From NCBI RefSeq assembly GCF_900120175.1, contig NZ_FQLF01000002.1, positions 2,046,001 through 2,110,000 on the forward strand: a stretch of 64,000 nt of DNA, in the 5' to 3' direction. The translations under genes were made by a program, and so were the position numbers. Below the pieces are notes generated by a model, which was not told the DNA's origin, searched no databases, and worked only from the letters and a program-made list of their open reading frames with translations. The stretch comes from Oceanicoccus sp. KOV_DT_Chl (GTDB lineage Bacteria > Pseudomonadota > Gammaproteobacteria > Pseudomonadales > Dasaniaceae). Positions 55,181 through 64,000 of the stretch are shown here, piece after piece. The number at the start of each line of letters is the position of its first letter. Position 1 is the first letter of the stretch.

Positions 55181-58100
55181 GTTTGTACCGTACATTTATA
55201 ACATCAGCCTGCTGTGTTGTCTTACTATTCGTATTTAGTGAGCTTGTAATCGCCGATATTAATGCCACCTATTATGATCAGAACGGCCAGCAATATCAGT
55301 ATTTCACCGGCACTGAAATCATCACTGTTGATCCTAATATTGATTTTAATTGGGGTGGCGGGTCACCCCGGCCGGGCATGGCGGCTAATGATTTTTCCGT
55401 GCGCTGGGAAGGCGAGTTAGAAGTGCCAGCAGATGGCAATTATAATTTTCGTGTTCGTGGTGATGACGGTATTCGCATTTGGGTAGACGGCAACTTACTG
55501 GTCAATGACTGGAGTAACCATGGCCCGAGAAACCGGGACAGTAGTGCCGTCGCGTTGTTGGCAGGTCAACGTTATTCTATTTTAGTAGAAATGTATGAGC
55601 GTGGTGGTGGTGCTGTGGCGCAGGTAAGTTGGTCTGGTCCCACTACCGGTGGTTGGCAAATTATTCCGCAAAATTATTTATTTACTGATAATAGTCCGCC
55701 TGAAGTTGATAGCGCAGCTTACGGTTGCTCTGCTGATAGTATCACCATAAATTTTAATAAAGGTGTAGACCCTGTTACTGCTGAAACCGTTGGTAATTAT
55801 GTTCTGGATAATGGCGCCAGTGTGTTCTCGGCAACACTGGATGGTGCTGGTAGAAGTGTGACCCTACAAACCTCTGATCTGACCGCTGATGAATACCTGG
55901 TAACCATTAATAATATTGAAGATACCAGTGGTGGCGTGATTGCCGCCAATACCACAGTGACGGCCAGTTTTAGAATCAGCGGATTAACCGCGACCTATTT
56001 TGACCAGAATAATAACGCAGGCGCTTACTTCACTGGCAGTCAGGTAGAGCGCGTTGATGCCACTGTTGATTTTAATTGGGGTACTGGGTCACCAGTAGCG
56101 GGCATAGGCAATGATCGTTTTTCCGTGCGCTGGGAAGGTTATGTTATTGCATCGAGCACCGATGATTTTGAATTTCGCACGCGCTCGGATGATGGTGTGC
56201 GTTTATGGATAGATGGAAATTTAGTGATTGATAACTGGACTAATCATGGTCCCAGATATGATTACAGTGCGGCTATTGCACTGGTGGCCGGGCAACAATA
56301 TGAAATACGTTTGGAGTACTTTGAAAATGGTGGTGGTGCAGTTGCTCAGCTGCAATGGCAGAATTCCAGTTTCAGCTGGCAGACTATTCCGCAATCCCAG
56401 CTGTTAGGAACTTGTGGTTTACCTACGTTAAGCAGTGCTTCTTTTTCATGTACAGGCAACACAATTAATCTAACTTTTTCCGAGCAGCTGGATATATTAA
56501 CGGCTGAAGATACAGCAAATTATACGATCGATCGAAGTGTGACAGTTAACGCAGCCTCATTAGGAGTAGACGGGAAAACGGTTACCTTAGAGACGTCATC
56601 TTTGGGTCCGGTTGATTATCTGGTGACAGTCAACAATGTCGAAGATAGTTCCGGGATTGCCATTGAACCTGATAGCCAGATAGCAGCGGCTTATCAAGCT
56701 TCTGGGTTACAGGCAACCTACTATGATCAGGATGGAAACGATGGTGCCTTCTTTACTGGCAATACTATTGAACAAGTCGATGCCATCATCGATAACAACT
56801 GGGGCAGTGGGGTACCTGTTGCGGGTATCGGCGCCAATGATTTTTCCGTGCGTTGGGAGGGTTATATTCAAGCACCTGCTGATGGCGATTATATATTTCG
56901 CTCACGTTCTGATGATGGTTTTCGTTTATATCTGGATGATGTTGAAATAATTGATCACTGGTCGGACCATGGCCCGAGCTACCGTTCCAGCGCGGTACAA
57001 ACTTTAGTAGCCGGCCAAAGCTATAAAATTGTTGTGGAGTATTATGAAAATGGCGGTGGCGCAGTTGCGCAGTTGGAGTGGTCCGGTCCCGGTTTTTCTA
57101 CGGAAATCATTGCGGCTGAATATTTTACCAGTGCCTGTGAAATAGCTACGGCATCCTGGCAGTTAGATGAGGTTTTATGGAATGGCACTGGCGGTGAAGT
57201 TGTCGATTCTTCCGGCGGCGGTCACAACGGTACAGCGTTAGGTTTTGGTAGCGGTCCCGACAACCCTAAAACTGCTTATGCCGACCCTGCGGTGAGTGGA
57301 AACCCTGGCACTTGCCGGTATGGTGAGTTTGATGGTGTCGATGATTATATTGAAATTGCTGACAGTTCGGATTTGGATAATACCCAGCAGCTTTCTTTAA
57401 CTGCCTGGTTTAAGGCCGATACTTTTAATCAAACCAATGGCACTAATGCACGAGGCTTATTTTCTAAAAGGCCCAATTTTTCCGGCAATGTTTCTTATGG
57501 TGCTTTCTTTTTAAACGGTCAACCCGGTTACCTCTATGTCGATATAGATAGCACCAATAATCGTTTTCGCTCTAATACACTTTTTGAACTTGACCGTTGG
57601 TATCATGTGGCAATCGTTTTTGATGGCAGTTTGGCGGCTAATGAACGGGTAAGGCTTTATGTGGATGGAGTATTAGATGGTGCCTTTAATGAATCAAGCA
57701 GTTTGATTCCTGATACCGATTCTAATTTTTATATAGGCAATTTATACACTGGCCTTACACAATTAAAGGTGTTTGACGGCGCTATTGATGAAGTCAACGT
57801 TATCCCTATGGCTTTAACGCCAGCAGAGGTGAATGACGTTATGGCCGAAACACGTGTCTGCGATGTACCTACTACCGACCATTTTGATATTGACCATAGT
57901 GGTAGCGCTATTTTTTGTGCGCCGACACTGGTGACGGTAACCGCTGAAGATATTACTGACGCTACTGATGTAGCCTACGCACGTACGGTTACCCTGGACA
58001 CCGGCTCTGGTGATGGTAACTGGATATTGAATAGTGGCGACGGTAGCTTCGATAACGGTACCGACGGTGATGGTGTCGCTACTTATACTTATTCAATTAA

Positions 58101-59897
58101 TGATAATGGCGTGGCAAGTTTCTTACTCGATCGCAGTGGCGCTAGCGAGTCTGATCTATTAACAATAAATATTGCTGTGACTGATGGCGGTATCAGTGAC
58201 GATAACGATGAGGGCGATCTGACGTTTGCTGTGAGTGGTTTCACGATTACCGGGGAAGCGCTCACTGCCGGTGTGGACCCGGCCACCTTACCGATAGGGA
58301 CACAAGTCGCAGGCACTGATTTTAATGCTTATATTGCAGCCTATGGGCAAAGCCCAACGGATCCAGTGTGTGGGGTTATTGAGGCCTATACAGGGGATAA
58401 AACACTCACCTTTGCGGTTAATTATAATAATCCTAATACGGGTGTAGAGGGGGTTATTGCTTCACCTTCCCCCATTACTTTTAATCAGGGGCAGGCAGTG
58501 TTGCCCTTAAAATACAAGGATGTAGGTTCGATTAATTTCACTGCCAATGATGGCAGCTTGAGCGGCGCGGGCATTAATGATTTTGTAGTGTTGCCCCATC
58601 ATTTTGCCATTTATCCCAGTGGCACTGCAGCAGATGTTAGTACTTATAATGCAGCGGATGAAAATGGAGTGATTTATCGTAAAGCTGGAGAAGATTTTGA
58701 CGTTACGGTCATTGCGCTCGATGAAGACAATGATCCGGTACAAAATTACGGTAAAGAATCACCCGCTGAGAGTATTTTATTGACTCACACTTTGCTCCAG
58801 CCGACATCAGTTCATACTGGTGTTCTAACAGGGGCTTTAAGCCGCGATAGTGATGCAACGTTTGTAGGGACTTATCAATGGGATGAGGTCGGTATTATTT
58901 CATTGCAGGCTGCTGTCTTCGATCGTGATTATCTGGGGGCAGGCGATACCACTTCAGTGCTTAGCCCAGTCGGTAGGTTCACCCCTGATCACTTGGTGCT
59001 GGAATCCGCTTCAATTACACCAGCTTTAGAGTCGGCAAATTTCACCTATATGGAACAGCCCTTTTTGATAAATTATACGCTGCGTGCGGTAGCGCAGAAC
59101 GGCGCCACCATCAAAAATTATCAGGGTGATTTTAGTAAGTTAGCCAGTGATAGTAATGACGCTTATGGTGCCGTAGATGGCATCACGTATTTATCGGATA
59201 GATTAACAGCAGATAGTAATCCTATCTCGTGGACAGAAGGTGTGGCGATAATTATTGATGCGCCGCTAATTTTTATTCGTGAATCCACTGCGGATGGTCC
59301 TTTCGCTAATGTGAATATTGGTTTGAGTATTGCTGATTCGGACGGTATTACCTTTCAGGATGCTGATTTAAATTTGGATACCGTCGGACCCAGCACCGAT
59401 AGTGACAGTGTGCAAATTGGGTCGGCGACAGAATTTCGTTACGGTCGCGTTTTTATTCCGCCTGTTTATGGGCCAGAAATTAACGCCGGTGATAAAACCG
59501 CCATTCCTTTTCTCATTGAATACTGGGGCGACCCCGATAGTAATGGCGTGTTTGAATTTGTCACCAATACGCAAGACAGTGAAACGGATTACAGTGGTTG
59601 GGATCTGGAAGATTGTATTCCTGGGGCAGTCAGTTGCGCAGATATTGCAGTGAATCCTGCGTCAATGCCGCCAGCGGTAGTGGTTTTTGGCAAGAGCCGC
59701 AGTGGTGATCAGGCCATTACCATAGATCGACCGGGAGCGGGAAATACCGGTGACGTGACGATTCAAATAGATGTTGATGAATGGTTTGAGTTTGATTGGG
59801 ATAGTGGGTGGCTGGTGATGAGGACCCTGGTACGCAAATTAATTTTGGTCTTTACCGGGGACATGATCGCATTATTTACTGGCGAGAAAGGCCTTAG
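55177..59897 (+). pseudogene. mshQ: Very large MshQ adhesin-like protein with three PA14-like domains, frameshifted near its end
   Basis: This 1573-aa protein is exported via a signal peptide (CCVVLLFVFSELVIADI). Three PA14-like modules at residues about 28-168, 266-408 and 507-651 share FSVRWEGY and a D/S-DDG core. Ig-like spacers separate them, and a LamG-like domain lies at about 658-890 (FDGVDDYIEIAD, LYVDGVLDGA). The C-terminal half resembles the MshQ/DUF6701 region. The frame breaks at GG 59813-59814. With one more G it reads LGDEDPGTQINFGLYRGHDR, ends at 59897 and leaves 3 bp to mshP. As sequenced it runs to 59913 with an unrelated tail. Confidence 0.88.
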
Positions 59898-59900
59898 CGT

Positions 59901-60350
59901 ATGGTTGCGATAACTAGGAAGCAGCAAGGTTTTTCCGTCATTATGGCGGTCTTTATCATTGTGGTGTTGAGTATGCTGGCGGCAGTCATGTTGAATATAT
60001 TGTCGGTGGGTACGGAGTCGGTTGCCAGGGAAATAATATCATCTCGCGCACTAATGGCAGCGGAAAGTGGTACCCAGCGAAAATTAAATGAAATTTTTCC
60101 ACCGCCATCGACAGTGGCTAACACTGCCAGCTGCGCAAATTCGGCCAATACCGTACAAAATTGGTTATATAATGCTGCGCAAGGCAATGCCTTTAATGGT
60201 TTGACTGGCTGCTTCGAAGTTTCTGTAGATTGTAGTTATGTACTGGTCAATGGCACACATTATTTTACTATAATCAGTACCGGATCATGCGGACCTGTAG
60301 GCGACCCTGCAGTCAGGGTCGTTGAGGTTCAGGCGAAGGATAATATTTAA
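59901..60350 (+). CDS. mshP: MSHA biogenesis protein MshP
   Basis: This 149-aa pilin-like protein (PilX-type) starts MVAITRKQQG, then FSVIMAVFIIVVLSMLAAVM. ESGTQRKLNEIF, with a cysteine pair in the C-half (TGCFEVSVDCSY), is typical. It is the last gene of the operon here; usually mshP precedes mshQ. It abuts the stop codon of ntrC on the opposite strand with no gap. Confidence 0.87.
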   Translation: MVAITRKQQGFSVIMAVFIIVVLSMLAAVMLNILSVGTESVAREIISSRALMAAESGTQRKLNEIFPPPSTVANTASCANSANTVQNWLYNAAQGNAFNGLTGCFEVSVDCSYVLVNGTHYFTIISTGSCGPVGDPAVRVVEVQAKDNI

Positions 60351-61793
60351 TTAATCGTCCTCATCGTCGTTGCTGCTGTCATTCATTCCCAGTTCATTCA
60401 TTTTTCGGGTTAGTGTATTTCTACCCCAACCCAACAGTACTGCTGCGTCGCGTTTGCGACCGTGAGTATGTTTGAGTGCGGTTTCAATCATCAATCTTTC
60501 AAAAATGGGAACGGCGGTATCTAATAATTTTTTCTTACCAAGGCTAAGCTCCTGATCAGCCCAGCGTCGAAGGTTTTCCTGCCAATCGCCATTGCCTGAG
60601 CTGCTAGTGCTTTCAGCAATATTTTGATTAAGCATTTCAGGTGGCAAATCTTCCAGGTGAATTTCGCGACCTGAGGCCATTACCGTAATCCAGCGGCAAG
60701 TATTTTCCAGCTGCCTGACGTTACCGGGCCAATCTAATTTACATAAATAATCTTCGGTATCCTTTATCAGTACTTTGGTTTCGGTTTCCAATTCTTCTGA
60801 GGCTTTGGCAAAGAAGTATTGCATTAACTTTGGCACGTCTTCGCGGCGGTCACGCAAGCTGGGAATGTGGATGCGAATAACATTCAAACGGTGAAATAAA
60901 TCTTCGCGAAAACGGCCATCTTTAACCAGTGCTTCGAGGTTTTGGTGGGTAGCAGCGATGATGCGTACGTCTACCTTGATGGGTATGTGGCCACCTACCC
61001 GATAAAACTCACCATCGGCTAACACCCGCAGTAAGCGGGTTTGGGTGTCTGATGGCATATCGCCGATTTCATCTAAAAATAATGTGCCGCCATCGGCTTG
61101 TTCAAAACGTCCTTCACGTAAAGCGGTAGCGCCGGTAAAAGCCCCTTTTTCATGGCCAAATAATTCTGATTCCATTAATTCTTTAGGGATGGCGGCCATG
61201 TTTAGCGCGATAAAGCGTTGCTTGGCGCGTGGGCTGTGTTTGTGCAGGGCCTGAGCCACCAGTTCTTTACCCGTACCGGACTCGCCGTTGATCAATACTG
61301 TGATATTGGAATGTGAGAGGCGACCAATAGCTCGAAACACTTCCTGCATGGCAGGTGCTTCACCAATAATTTCATTGTTGCTAATGGCTTCGGCAACTTC
61401 AATCGCTTCAGGTTTGATCTCACGCGCATGAATTAATGCGCGCTCGGTCATAGCGACAGCATCATCAATATCAAACGGTTTGGGAAGATATTCAAACGCT
61501 CCGCCCTGATAGGAGGCTACTGCGCTATCCAGATCCGAGTGGGCAGTGGTAATAATGACCGGTAGGTCGGGATGGGAATCGGTAATTTTCCCCAGCAGCT
61601 CCAGGCCGCCCATGCCAGGCATCCGAATGTCGCTGATAATGGCATGAGGTGAATCTGTCTGCAGTTTGCGGATAATCGATTCGCCAGTTTCAAAGGTTTG
61701 GGTTTCAATACCCGCTTGATTTAGGGCTTTTTCCAGAACCCAGCGAATAGAGCGGTCATCGTCGACTATCCAGACAGTGTTGGCCGTGCTCAT
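60351..61793 (-). CDS. ntrC: Nitrogen regulator NtrC, sigma-54 activator
   Basis: This 480-aa response regulator has a receiver domain (D11, D12 and phospho-acceptor D55), an AAA+ domain with Walker A GESGTGKE and the sigma-54 contact GAFTGA, and a Fis-type HTH (HTHGRKRDAAVLLGWGRNTL). It should activate the divergent sigma-54 promoters of the nitrate cluster in this window. Start ATG 61793 overlaps the ntrB stop as ATGA. Confidence 0.96.
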   Translation of the reverse strand: MSTANTVWIVDDDRSIRWVLEKALNQAGIETQTFETGESIIRKLQTDSPHAIISDIRMPGMGGLELLGKITDSHPDLPVIITTAHSDLDSAVASYQGGAFEYLPKPFDIDDAVAMTERALIHAREIKPEAIEVAEAISNNEIIGEAPAMQEVFRAIGRLSHSNITVLINGESGTGKELVAQALHKHSPRAKQRFIALNMAAIPKELMESELFGHEKGAFTGATALREGRFEQADGGTLFLDEIGDMPSDTQTRLLRVLADGEFYRVGGHIPIKVDVRIIAATHQNLEALVKDGRFREDLFHRLNVIRIHIPSLRDRREDVPKLMQYFFAKASEELETETKVLIKDTEDYLCKLDWPGNVRQLENTCRWITVMASGREIHLEDLPPEMLNQNIAESTSSSGNGDWQENLRRWADQELSLGKKKLLDTAVPIFERLMIETALKHTHGRKRDAAVLLGWGRNTLTRKMNELGMNDSSNDDEDD

Positions 61794-62884
61794 GCTTGTT
61801 GCTCCATAGGTGTGATATCTAGCGGTATGTATAAGGCGAATTGGGTGTTGCCCGCTTCGCTGTTGCATTCAATCAAACCATGGTGGTAGGTGATGATTGA
61901 TTGTGAAATGGATAGACCCAGACCGGTGCCTTCAGCGTGGCCACTGACCATAGGCAAGAAAATAGTTTCCAGTAGTTCTTTGGGTATGCCGGGGCCGTTG
62001 TCGCTGATGGTGACTTTACAAACCAGTCGGTGACAATGGGTGCCAATGGTAAATTGGCGTAAGGTGCGTGTTTTTAGCGTGATAGTCGGGCTTGCAATAT
62101 CAGCATTCTTGAGTGCTTGCATGGCATTGCGGACAATATTCAATACAGCCTGAATTAAGCGCTCTTTGTCACCTTCAAGATCCGGGATGCTGGGGTCATA
62201 GTCACGGGTGATGGTAATAGAGTGACCGGTTTCAACTTCAACTAATTTTTTAACCCTTTCCAGCACTTCGTGGATATTGAGCTGTTGCATGTCCATTAAA
62301 TCATGAGAGCCCAGCATGCGGTTGACGAGGTTACTGAGTCGGTCAGCTTCAGCAATAATAATATCGGTGTAATCAGCGAGTGATTCGTCGGGTAATTCGC
62401 GCGCTAATAACTGCGCTGCGCCGCGAAGCCCACCCAGCGGGTTTTTAATTTCATGGGCCAGACCGCGAATCAGTGCCTGTGAATTTTGCTGCGAGGATAA
62501 CAGCCCTTCTTCACGGCTGATGCGTAATAAACGATCAAGCGGTTGTAACTCCATCACCAGCGCGTTGCTACCGTTGTCTTCAGTGATTGGGGATACCGCG
62601 CAATCGACGGTTATGGCATCGCCATTGGGAAGTTCCAGCACAGTTTCGCGCTTGGTAAAGGGGTTATTGTTATGCATCACGCTGAGTAAGTTGGCTTGAG
62701 CCTGATTGCCATCTTTCTCATGAAACAGGACGTCAATAGGCTCACCAATGACGCGGTTGCCACTTACTTTTAATAGCACTTGGGCAGCAGAGTTGATATA
62801 GCTCACCGTCATGTCGGCATCAATCAGCAAAATAGCCGTCTGCAAATGGTCGAGAATGTCTGTTTGTGTGCTATCGGGAGCCAT
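61790..62884 (-). CDS. ntrB: Nitrogen sensor kinase NtrB
   Basis: This 364-aa histidine kinase has a PAS domain (about 10-110), the phospho-acceptor His144 in GLAHEIKNPLGGLRGAA, and the N, G1 and G2 boxes (NIVRNAMQAL, DNGPGIP, GTGLGLSISQ). No membrane segment is visible, as expected for cytosolic NtrB controlled by PII. Translationally coupled to ntrC. Confidence 0.96.
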   Translation of the reverse strand: MAPDSTQTDILDHLQTAILLIDADMTVSYINSAAQVLLKVSGNRVIGEPIDVLFHEKDGNQAQANLLSVMHNNNPFTKRETVLELPNGDAITVDCAVSPITEDNGSNALVMELQPLDRLLRISREEGLLSSQQNSQALIRGLAHEIKNPLGGLRGAAQLLARELPDESLADYTDIIIAEADRLSNLVNRMLGSHDLMDMQQLNIHEVLERVKKLVEVETGHSITITRDYDPSIPDLEGDKERLIQAVLNIVRNAMQALKNADIASPTITLKTRTLRQFTIGTHCHRLVCKVTISDNGPGIPKELLETIFLPMVSGHAEGTGLGLSISQSIITYHHGLIECNSEAGNTQFALYIPLDITPMEQQA

Positions 62885-63104
62885 TGCCTGCTCTAATTAA
62901 GGTTGGGTTGCGGTTTGCATTGCATGCCGTGTGCGGCGTGCACTAATTTGCTACAGGCTAAATGCAAAAAACAAACCATGTCTCTATATTCAAAGTAAAT
63001 GCGTTAAAAAGTCGCTAAATTGTTGCTAAAGTAGCTTAAATTGTGTTGGCGGCAGCAGTTGTAGAACAGCTTTTAGCTATTAGCATGGGAGTATAATACA
63101 AAGC

Positions 63105-63130
63105 GCACCAAGTTGGATCGTTTGGGTGCA
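63105..63130. promoter_or_regulatory. Inverted repeat, possible NtrC site upstream of ntrB
   Basis: GCACCA-AGT-TGG at 63105-63116 matches three-quarters of the NtrC palindrome GCACCA-N3-TGGTGC. A second half GGGTGCA lies at 63124-63130, forming a larger inverted repeat. It lies about 220 bp before the ntrB start in the 311-bp gap 62885-63195, which has no gene. A separate perfect palindrome CCATGGCGCCATGG is at 63152-63165. Weak evidence. Confidence 0.35.
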
Positions 63131-63195
63131 CTGTTTTTGAGCGGCGCACCGCCATGGCGCCATGGTTGTGCTCTAGGTGACAGGGCTGTGGGGGG

Positions 63196-63741
63196 TTAAT
63201 CAGTTGGTGTAACGCTGGTTTCCTTTTCGGTAATGAGATTGCCGGGTCGAGTCGCGATAATGGTAACAATCGGTGAGCTATTTAGCAGGGTGTCGTTTTC
63301 GTCGATGATGGTCAGTTGCAGTGTGTGCTCGCCTCGGCTGAGCCCGCTGACGCTAAAACTGGTGCTGCGGCTGCTACTGTGGTTTTCACTGTCGATAAGT
63401 AATTGTATCTGGTGATTCGGTTTGAGTGATGGCTCCACGGTTCCCTTGACTTCGAAGCTGTTGAGCCCGCTCACACTGCTGCCTGGGCTGGGGCTGCTAA
63501 TGCGCAGGCGGTAGGTCGGTATTGCCGGATCGGGCAGCGGTGCTGTTCGTACCGGAATTGCTACCGGTTTAAGGCTATTAGGTTCGGTTAGCTCTACTGC
63601 TTCAGCATCAGTGCTTGGAGTATCGGTATAGGTCACTTTGCCGTTTTCATCCACATGTTTATAGACTTCGGCGAGTACCGAGCTTGAAATAACAAAGCTT
63701 AATGGGATAGCGAGTGCTAACTTAGGGAGAGGGTGGTTCAT
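63196..63741 (-). CDS. Exported DUF4124-domain protein
   Basis: This 181-aa protein has a signal peptide (LPKLALAIPLSFVISSSVLA) and a DUF4124 module right after it (VYKHVDENGKVTYTDTPSTD). A Ser/Pro-rich middle and an Ig-like domain follow (RLRISSPSPGSSVSGLNSFE). The gene lies between glnA and ntrB, as in Pseudomonas. Function is unknown; it should be periplasmic. Confidence 0.88.
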   Translation of the reverse strand: MNHPLPKLALAIPLSFVISSSVLAEVYKHVDENGKVTYTDTPSTDAEAVELTEPNSLKPVAIPVRTAPLPDPAIPTYRLRISSPSPGSSVSGLNSFEVKGTVEPSLKPNHQIQLLIDSENHSSSRSTSFSVSGLSRGEHTLQLTIIDENDTLLNSSPIVTIIATRPGNLITEKETSVTPTD

Positions 63742-63908
63742 TGGATAGAGTCCTCGTTACCGGTCCATGCTTAGGGTTTTAATGGTAATCATAGCTGCTG
63801 CAAAGGTGTTTGTCTGGCTCTGCGCTGTGAGGTTGCGCGCATGTTTTGCAAATGAGTAGGGATAAATTGAGGCCATTGATTATGTTTGGATTAGCGGTGG
63901 CGAGGCAT

Positions 63909-63942
63909 AAAAAAACCCGCTGCCTTGAAAGGAGCGGGTTTT
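63909..63942 (-). terminator. Rho-independent terminator of glnA
   Basis: AAAACCCGCT (63912-63921) pairs with AGCGGGTTTT (63933-63942), with a U7 tract on the minus strand from the A-run 63909-63915. It lies 21 bp past the glnA stop. Confidence 0.9.
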
Positions 63943-63962
63943 GATTTAGCAAAAGGCAGGAT

Positions 63963-64000
63963 TTAGCAGCTGTAGTACATTTCAAACTCAACCGGGTGGG
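63963..64000 (-). CDS. glnA: Glutamine synthetase, C-terminal end only
   Basis: Only the last 12 codons are in the window. They read HPVEFEMYYSC and a stop at 63963-63965. This is the characteristic C-terminus of gammaproteobacterial GlnA, and its place upstream of DUF4124 and ntrBC fits. The rest lies beyond the right edge. Confidence 0.88.
   Translation of the reverse strand, partial: HPVEFEMYYSC

Overview
The window is about 64 kb of a gammaproteobacterial chromosome. The evidence is gene order. It has yrfG-hslR-hslO-pckA, gpmI-envC-ctpA-yibQ with divergent yibN-grxC-secB, mutY-yggX, hisBHAF, glnA-DUF4124-ntrBC, and a full MSHA-type pilus operon. An AlkB alkane hydroxylase and an assimilatory nitrate cluster of the Pseudomonas arrangement suggest a free-living, probably aquatic heterotroph near the Pseudomonas / Cellvibrio / Spongiibacter groups. 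The taxonomy is inference.

Layout. 1-2.7 kb: a partial lipoprotein, then alkB divergent from a FabR/DesT-type TetR regulator, with three evenly spaced operator-like palindromes between them. 2.7-13.6 kb: nitrate assimilation (DmsBC-like Fe-S/membrane fusion, molybdenum nitrate reductase, nirD, nirB, and on the other strand a NarK/NasA transporter and a PP2C phosphatase-kinase fusion). The two arms face away from each other across two sigma-54 promoters. The matching nitrogen regulators ntrBC, and the end of glnA, lie at 60.3-64 kb. 13.6-21.8 kb: peroxiredoxin, universal stress protein, methyltransferase, RlmJ, Tex, and a divergent HD-GYP / GGDEF pair. 21.8-25.6 kb: pckA, Hsp33, Hsp15 and a HAD hydrolase. 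25.6-29.8 kb: an accessory stretch with orphan small proteins, a Fic AMPylase and a 4 x 170-bp tandem array attached to tRNA-Phe. 29.8-41.9 kb: housekeeping genes. 42.1-60.35 kb: MSHA pilus operon ending in a very large MshQ with three PA14-like domains and a LamG-like domain.

How the genes work together. Nitrate is imported by the MFS transporter, reduced by the molybdoenzyme to nitrite and by NirBD to ammonium. The sigma-54 promoters tie this to NtrBC. The GGDEF and HD-GYP proteins and the c-di-GMP-binding-like N-terminus of MshE suggest second-messenger control of the pilus.

The most unusual feature is the tRNA-Phe array. Each 170-bp unit carries a copy of the last 17 nt of the tRNA, a rho-independent terminator and several hairpins. 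This resembles the rtT repeats downstream of E. coli tyrT. A degenerate further copy lies beyond the fic gene.

Sequence quality. Seven genes (nirB, tex, yggX, yibN, mshE, one MSHA pilin, mshQ) are broken by nine apparent single-base deletions, nearly all in short homopolymers. Restoring one base at each site, and one copy of a 25-bp duplication in tex, gives full-length reading frames of family-typical size. I regard most of these as probable sequencing or assembly errors.
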